Shown in pieces: positions 59,164-64,000 of a stretch of 64,000 nt of DNA. The notes beneath the pieces were generated by a model. That model saw nothing but the letters and a program-made list of their open reading frames with translations, searched no databases and was not told where the DNA came from. The position numbers and the translations under genes are program-made. Origin of the DNA: Labrenzia sp. OB1 (GTDB lineage Bacteria > Pseudomonadota > Alphaproteobacteria > Rhizobiales > Stappiaceae); the NCBI RefSeq assembly GCF_001624695.1, contig NZ_JSEP01000006.1, positions 62,001 to 126,000 of the forward strand. Reading direction: 5' to 3'. Numbering within the stretch: the stretch's first letter is position 1; each line of letters opens with the position of its first letter.

Positions 59164-60974
59164 GGAATCGCCCCTTCCCTTACCCCGGACACCAGATCCG
59201 CAAGATCAATGGTCCGGCCCGGCATTTCGAGGACAGACGGATCATGGGACGCGATCAGGGAGGTGCGCCCGGCCGTGAGGGTCTTCAGGCCCCGGATGAC
59301 GTCCGCGGCCGTGTCGTCGTCGAGACCCGCAGTCGGTTCGTCGGCAAGGACCAGTGTTGCGTTACGGCGCATTGCGGCACGCGCCAGCGCCACGCGGCGG
59401 ATTTCGCCGACAGACAGGCCGAACCCGTCCTCTCCCAACGGCGTGGCAAGCCCGAGCGGAAGACGCCTGACAAGATCCTCCGCGCCGGCCAGACGCAATG
59501 CCTGCCAAAGGTCGTCTTCGCTTGCTGGCGCACCGCTCTCCACTCCCTTGAGCAGATTGGCTTTCAGGCTGCCATGGAAGAGACGCGGCGACTGGCTGAT
59601 CCAGATTACATTTCGGCGCAAGGGAGCGGCAACCCGCCGTACGCTCTGTCCGCCGATCCGGACTTCCCCGTCAGAGGGCATATGAAACCCGAGCAGGCAA
59701 TCCAGCAGGGTCGTCTTGCCGCTGCCGCTCGGTCCCGCGAGGAAAACCGTTTCTTCCGGCGCGACTTCAAGATCCATATTCGCGAAAATCCGCCGTCCCG
59801 CCAGACAGAGCGTCACATCCGAAAAGCGGATCGATGGCGGCGAGGAGAGAACTTTGCTGGCGACCGTGGCCGGGTTGTCCCGGAAGACGCACTCAGGCTG
59901 CTGCGGACTGCCCGGTCCGATTTCCTCAACCAGTGCGGCCAGTTTTTCCAGCGCTGCGAGACCGGCGGCGCGGTCGTGATAGGCTGCGGCATAGGCCCTG
60001 AGCGGCGCAAAAAAATCCGGTGCCAGCAGCAGGACAAACAACCCGGCCGAATAGGTCAGCGGAGCACCCCAGGTGCCGAATTCAATGTCGCCCAGCAGAG
60101 AAAACCCGACATAGACAGCGCAAAACGCGATGCCGAGTGCGGAAAACAGCTCCAGGACGGTGGAGGACAGGAAGGCGATCTTGAGAACCCGCATGGTTCC
60201 CAGCCGGAACCGCTCTCCGGCGGTGCGGATATCGTCTTCGGTGCGATCTGCCGCGCCGAACAGGATCAGCGTTTCCAATCCGCGTATCCGGTCCAGAAGC
60301 ATGCCGCTCAACCGGGTCAGTTCTTCCTGCTGCGCCGCGCTTGCTGCTTTGGCCCGCATCCCTATCAGGGCCATGAATACGGGGATCAACGGACCACAAA
60401 TCAGGAGTATCAGCGCAGCCAGCCAGCTGAACCAGGCGGTGACAAGAACGATCGCAAGCGGCACCAGTTTCAGGCGCATGACCTGGGGAAGATAATTGCG
60501 GTAATAGGGTCCCAGAAGATCCACCTGCTCGGTGATCCGCGCCGCGAAGGCGCCCGACGCCGGGAAATCCGCGCAGGGGGACCGTTCCACCGCCACCTGT
60601 AGAATGTGCTCCCTCGCCCGGCTCTGGATCTTGCGCGCAATGCGGCGGGCACCGTTCAATGCCCGGTTTTGCAGGAACGCCCTGAGCAACGCGAGGCAGA
60701 CCATGGCCGCAACAATGAGGAACAACTGGCCGGAAACCGATGCCGAATGAGGGCCGGCCGCTCCGGCGCCGGAAAGACCCGCAAGCATTTCACCAAGAGC
60801 AATAGAGATCAGCCCGGCTTGCGGGATCCACAACAGATCGGACACACCGAGCAGATAGCCGGTCCGGCGCAGGCCATGCCCCTCCCCTTCGAGCGGCTGA
60901 CCGATGGCGGCATGTGCCTGCCGCTGCACCGGTTCTCCCGCTCCTGCCGGATCTGAAGTCAATCTCTGTAACAT
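59160..60974 (-). CDS. cydD: Heterodimeric ABC exporter subunit CydD
   Basis: The protein has 604 residues from the ATG 60974; an ATG at 61019 would add 15 residues, and no clear RBS decides between them. Six membrane segments are followed by a nucleotide-binding domain with Walker A GPSGSGKTTLLDC and Walker B LVLADEPTAGLD. Its ABC signature reads LSVGEIRRVALARA with Val for the first Gly of LSGGE, the asymmetry expected in heterodimeric exporters. It is the first gene of the cydDC-cydABX cluster and is required for assembly of cytochrome bd. Confidence 0.9.
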   Translation of the reverse strand: MLQRLTSDPAGAGEPVQRQAHAAIGQPLEGEGHGLRRTGYLLGVSDLLWIPQAGLISIALGEMLAGLSGAGAAGPHSASVSGQLFLIVAAMVCLALLRAFLQNRALNGARRIARKIQSRAREHILQVAVERSPCADFPASGAFAARITEQVDLLGPYYRNYLPQVMRLKLVPLAIVLVTAWFSWLAALILLICGPLIPVFMALIGMRAKAASAAQQEELTRLSGMLLDRIRGLETLILFGAADRTEDDIRTAGERFRLGTMRVLKIAFLSSTVLELFSALGIAFCAVYVGFSLLGDIEFGTWGAPLTYSAGLFVLLLAPDFFAPLRAYAAAYHDRAAGLAALEKLAALVEEIGPGSPQQPECVFRDNPATVASKVLSSPPSIRFSDVTLCLAGRRIFANMDLEVAPEETVFLAGPSGSGKTTLLDCLLGFHMPSDGEVRIGGQSVRRVAAPLRRNVIWISQSPRLFHGSLKANLLKGVESGAPASEDDLWQALRLAGAEDLVRRLPLGLATPLGEDGFGLSVGEIRRVALARAAMRRNATLVLADEPTAGLDDDTAADVIRGLKTLTAGRTSLIASHDPSVLEMPGRTIDLADLVSGVREGAIP

Positions 60975-61109
60975 CGGAAATGTGATGTCGCGCTCCCCCC
61001 GTGATTTCAAGCGGCACATTGCCACGGTATCCCCAGCCTCCCGTCTTAGCGCGCCCGGTTTTCGAGTTCCACCAGGAAACGGGTCAGGTCACAGGTGCAG
61101 AAAGACCTG

Positions 61110-61146
61110 CGGAAAAACAAAAAGGGCGACGCGATTGCGCCGCCCT
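61110..61146 (-). terminator. Rho-independent terminator of mmsA
   Basis: On the minus strand AGGGCGGCGC and GCGTCGCCCT (61123-61146) pair with one mismatch around a 4-base loop and are followed by TTTTTGTTTTTC. It lies 53 bp beyond the mmsA stop in the direction of transcription. Confidence 0.85.
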
Positions 61147-61198
61147 CTCAAAATTTTTGAGCGTTCCTGCCATCAGCAGAAAACAGATTGGTCCGATC

Positions 61199-62698
61199 TT
61201 ACTTCATCGTGGGAATGGAGAACTCGGCGCCATCCTTGAGGCCGGAGGGCCAGCGGGAGGTGACGGTCTTGGTGCGGGTGTAGAACTTGAACCCATCGGA
61301 ACCATGCTGGTTCAGATCGCCGAAGCCGGACTTCTTCCAGCCGCCGAAGGTGTGATAGGCGAGCGGCACGGGGATCGGCACATTGATGCCGACCATGCCG
61401 ATATTGATGCGCGAGGCGAAATCGCGCGCCGTGTCGCCGTCCCGGGTGAAGATCGCCGTGCCGTTGCCGTATTCGTGGCTCATCGGCAGGTCGAGCGCTT
61501 CCTCGTAATCCCTTGCGCGGACAACGGAAAGAACCGGGCCGAAGATTTCGGTCTTGTAGATCTCCATGTCCTTGGTGACATTGTCGAACAGGCAGCCGCC
61601 CATGAAGAAGCCGTCTTCATAGCCCTGCATGGAGAAACCGCGGCCGTCGACCACGAGTTTCGCGCCCTCCTTGACACCCTGCTCGACGAGTCCCTTGACG
61701 CGCCCCAGGGCTTCCCTGGTAACCAGCGGCCCGAAATCGACATCGTTGCCGGCCGTGTAGGGTCCGATCTTCAGGGCTTCGATCTTCGGGGTCAGCTTTT
61801 CGATCAATGCGTCGGCCGTGCTTTCTCCGACCGGAACCGCGACGGAAACCGCCATGCAGCGTTCACCGGCGGCGCCGTAACCCGCGCCGATCAACGCGTC
61901 GGCGGCCTGATCCATGTCGGCATCCGGCATGATGATCATGTGGTTCTTCGCGCCGCCGAAGCACTGCGCCCGTTTGCCGGAGGCCGTTGCGCGCGAGTAG
62001 ACATATTGCGCGATCGGCGTGGAACCGACGAAGCCGACCGCCTGAATGGTTTCGTCGTCCAGAATGGCATCCACGGCACTCTTGTCACCGTTGACGACAT
62101 TGAGGATGCCCGCGGGCAGACCGGCTTCGATCATCAGTTCGGCAAGCATGATCGGCACGGAGGGATCGCGCTCGGACGGTTTCAGGATGAAGCTGTTGCC
62201 AGAGGCAATCGCCGGGCAGAACTTCCACATCGGGATCATCGCCGGAAAGTTGAACGGCGTGATGCCGGCAACAACGCCCAGCGGCTGGCGCATGGAATAC
62301 ATGTCGATGCCCGGACCGGCCCCCTCGGAGAATTCCCCCTTGAGGAGATGCGGAGCACCGATGCAGAATTCCGCCACTTCCAGGCCGCGGATCACATCGC
62401 CCTTGGCGTCCGGGAGCGTCTTGCCGTGTTCACGCGAAAGCGCTTCGGCCAGCTTGTCCATGTCGCGGTTGAGCAGGTCGACGAATTTCATCATCACGCG
62501 GGCACGGCGCTGCGGATTGGTTGCCGCCCAGGCCGGCTGCGCGGCGGCGGCATTGGCAATGGCCGCATCCATTTCCGCCTGACTGGCGAGCGCGACCTGA
62601 GCCTGAACTTCGCCGGTGGCCGGATTGTAGACATCCGCGAAACGGCCGGATGTGCCATCCACATGCTTGCCGCCAATAAAGTGACCGATTTTCTGCAT
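61199..62698 (-). CDS. mmsA: CoA-acylating methylmalonate-semialdehyde dehydrogenase
   Basis: This 499-residue aldehyde dehydrogenase has the CoA-acylating pattern: FNFPAMIPMWKFCPAIASGN, KPSERDPS, the catalytic cysteine in GERCMAVSVAV, and a C-terminal FFTRTK-type end (KFYTRTKTVTSRWP). The enzyme converts methylmalonate semialdehyde to propionyl-CoA and malonate semialdehyde to acetyl-CoA in valine, beta-alanine and inositol breakdown. GGGAGA precedes the ATG. It is divergent from a LysR gene likely to regulate it, and has its own terminator. The 3-hydroxyisobutyrate dehydrogenase-type gene at the left window edge is a metabolic relative but is far away. Confidence 0.93.
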   Translation of the reverse strand: MQKIGHFIGGKHVDGTSGRFADVYNPATGEVQAQVALASQAEMDAAIANAAAAQPAWAATNPQRRARVMMKFVDLLNRDMDKLAEALSREHGKTLPDAKGDVIRGLEVAEFCIGAPHLLKGEFSEGAGPGIDMYSMRQPLGVVAGITPFNFPAMIPMWKFCPAIASGNSFILKPSERDPSVPIMLAELMIEAGLPAGILNVVNGDKSAVDAILDDETIQAVGFVGSTPIAQYVYSRATASGKRAQCFGGAKNHMIIMPDADMDQAADALIGAGYGAAGERCMAVSVAVPVGESTADALIEKLTPKIEALKIGPYTAGNDVDFGPLVTREALGRVKGLVEQGVKEGAKLVVDGRGFSMQGYEDGFFMGGCLFDNVTKDMEIYKTEIFGPVLSVVRARDYEEALDLPMSHEYGNGTAIFTRDGDTARDFASRINIGMVGINVPIPVPLAYHTFGGWKKSGFGDLNQHGSDGFKFYTRTKTVTSRWPSGLKDGAEFSIPTMK

Positions 62699-62933
62699 CT
62701 TGCGTTTCTCCCGTAAGCTCTGCCGCGCGCAGACCCTGTTTCTGCATCTTAATTCTCAGTCTTTTTGACTTTTATTTTTGCAATAAACAAGCTGCAGTTT
62801 TCCGTATCTGTTGTGCATATTTCATAGTTACGGTATAAAAGCGCCTGATTTGTTTTCGATTTTGCCGGGCTTTCATCCTGCAACCCAAGCCTTGGCCTCG
62901 CCCTTTGGGAATGCCTTCCCCTGGAGAGAAAAC

Positions 62934-62966
62934 TTCCTGGATCACCGGGTCAAGCCTGGTGATGAC
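62934..62966. repeat. Dispersed palindromic repeat of the DHRVKPGDD type
   Basis: The arms ATCACCGGG (62941-62949) and CCTGGTGAT (62955-62963) form a hairpin with one G-T pair. Read on the plus strand it encodes LDHRVKPGDDE, the tell-tale peptide of a small intergenic palindrome widespread in Rhizobiales genomes. It lies between mmsA and its divergent LysR gene and tends to produce false N-terminal extensions of neighbouring genes, as it does here. Confidence 0.6.
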
Positions 62967-62996
62967 GAACCCAAGCCGCAACAGGATCAGCTGATC

Positions 62997-63878
62997 ATGA
63001 ACTGGGATGATATCCGCATCTTTCTGGCGATCGCCCGCACAGGGCAAATCCTGGCGGCTGCACGGCGACTCGGCGTCAATCACGCCACCGCCGCCCGAAG
63101 GCTGACAGCCCTGGAGGAGAGCCTGGGCACACGGCTGTTTGACCGGTCCACGTCCGGATGCGTGCTGACCGAAAGCGGTGACCGCTTCTTTGAACGGGCA
63201 GAGCGGATGGAAGCGGAGGCGGTTGCCGCGCAGGCCGACCTTGACGGCGACACGCCCGGCATTACCGGCACCGTGCGCATCGGAGCGCCGGACGGGTTCG
63301 GCGTCGCCTATCTTGCGCCGCGCCTTGGAAAACTCACCGAAAAACATCCCGGGCTGACGATCCAGCTCGTTCCAATGCCCCGCTCCTTCTCGCTGTCACG
63401 GCGCGAAGCCGACATTGCGGTGACGGTCGACCGGCCGGAAACCGGGCGCCTCGTTGCAGGCAAACTGGTGGATTACGCGCTCGGTCTTTATGCCTCCAGA
63501 ACCTATCTCGACCGGCGCGACGCCCCCGAAGCGGCGAGCGATTTTAGCGCGCACGATCTGATCGGCTACGTTGAGGACATTCTCTATTCGCCCTCGCTCA
63601 GCTACGGCACGGAAATAACGCGCGACTGGTCGGCCCGGTTCGAAATTGCCTCCGCTCTCGGTCAGACCGAGGCAGTGCGCGCAGGCGCGGGTATCGGCAT
63701 CCTGCACGACTTTATCGCCCGCGGCGACCCCGGCCTTGTTGCGGTCCTGCCGGAAATCAAGATCCAGCGCGCCTACTGGATGGTGACCCATGAAAGCTCC
63801 CGTCCGCTGCGCCACGTGGCCGCCGTCCAGGAGTTTCTGCGCGATCAGGTCGCACACGATAAGGCGATGTTTGCCTGA
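62997..63878 (+). CDS. LysR-family transcriptional regulator
   Basis: The start ATG at 62997 (MNWDDIRIFLAIARTGQ) is where LysR homologues begin; the frame is open 62 codons further upstream but runs through the dispersed repeat. The 293-residue protein has a winged helix (ILAAARRLGVNHATAARRLTALEESLGTRLFDRSTSG) and an effector domain with GTVRIGAPDGFGVAYLAPRLG. It is divergent from mmsA with about 300 bp between the starts and is the likely regulator of that gene. After its stop, 122 bp to the window end show nothing recognisable. Confidence 0.88.
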   Translation: MNWDDIRIFLAIARTGQILAAARRLGVNHATAARRLTALEESLGTRLFDRSTSGCVLTESGDRFFERAERMEAEAVAAQADLDGDTPGITGTVRIGAPDGFGVAYLAPRLGKLTEKHPGLTIQLVPMPRSFSLSRREADIAVTVDRPETGRLVAGKLVDYALGLYASRTYLDRRDAPEAASDFSAHDLIGYVEDILYSPSLSYGTEITRDWSARFEIASALGQTEAVRAGAGIGILHDFIARGDPGLVAVLPEIKIQRAYWMVTHESSRPLRHVAAVQEFLRDQVAHDKAMFA

Positions 63879-64000
63879 CGGGCGCTCAGTGCTTACGCAC
63901 GAATGGAATGAGCGGCTCAGCGTTCACCGCCACCGAGCCGTCAGCGAAAGCCACTCACGTGTCCGGGCCTCCGGATCCCGGTTGCCGGTGACATCGGAAA

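Noticed and set aside
55860-59685. Long plus-strand frames opposite cydA, cydC and cydD
   Set aside because: Shadows of the cyd genes, which carry haem-ligand and ABC motifs.

Overview
The window is 64 kb of high-GC, densely packed chromosomal DNA from an alphaproteobacterium, most likely a Rhizobiales-type marine or plant-associated heterotroph such as the Stappiaceae. This placement is inferred from gene content (cobT/cobS, DUF1289, membrane aspartyl protease, dusA, a DHRVKPGDD-type dispersed palindrome, several TctCBA transporters) and not from a phylogenetic marker. I found no rRNA, tRNA, CRISPR, integrase or intact insertion sequence.

Layout. 0-6.7 kb: the end of a 3-hydroxyisobutyrate-dehydrogenase-family gene, a secreted DUF302 protein, and a three-gene quaternary-amine demethylation operon (Rieske oxygenase, its reductase, and an FMN/FAD demethylase closely resembling N-methylproline demethylase StcD) with a divergent TetR regulator. 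6.7-15.1 kb: housekeeping genes (Lrp regulator, Fe-S type uracil-DNA glycosylase with a TTG start, sensor histidine kinase, cobT/cobS, lipoprotein hydrolase, DUF1289, aspartyl protease, dusA). 15.2-25.0 kb: a block beginning at the 5' end of dusA, with a decayed 0.67 kb stretch, an iron alcohol dehydrogenase, a LysR regulator and a tight operon of aldehyde dehydrogenase, dipeptidase-like protein lacking several zinc ligands, BCCT betaine-type transporter, a 558-aa protein of no family I recognise, a DUF3726-type protein and RidA. I read it as an undescribed catabolic system for a betaine-like compound.

25.3-48.9 kb: a large catabolic island. Plus-strand units encode a two-subunit fumarase/tartrate-dehydratase-type enzyme, TctCBA uptake, two class III CoA-transferases, two acyl-CoA dehydrogenases, an enol-lactonase-like hydrolase, a carboxymuconolactone-decarboxylase-like protein, a flavin-reductase-like protein and a crotonase. 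A converging minus-strand operon encodes TctBAC, a D-2-hydroxyacid dehydrogenase, a hydrolase-fold protein lacking its nucleophile, a PimF/FadB-like bifunctional enzyme, a thiolase and a GST. Together they can import a di- or tricarboxylate, activate it with CoA and beta-oxidise it. A HutC/UTRA-type GntR regulator sits between the arms, and related AT-rich half-site pairs with a mostly 6-bp spacer occur in nearly every promoter region of the island, suggesting one regulon.

49-64 kb: an AbrB-type membrane protein, a TRAP transporter of the TakP/long-DctM type, a peroxiredoxin, the complete cytochrome bd module (cydD-cydC-cydA-cydB plus a 39-codon cydX), methylmalonate-semialdehyde dehydrogenase mmsA with its terminator, and a divergent LysR regulator.
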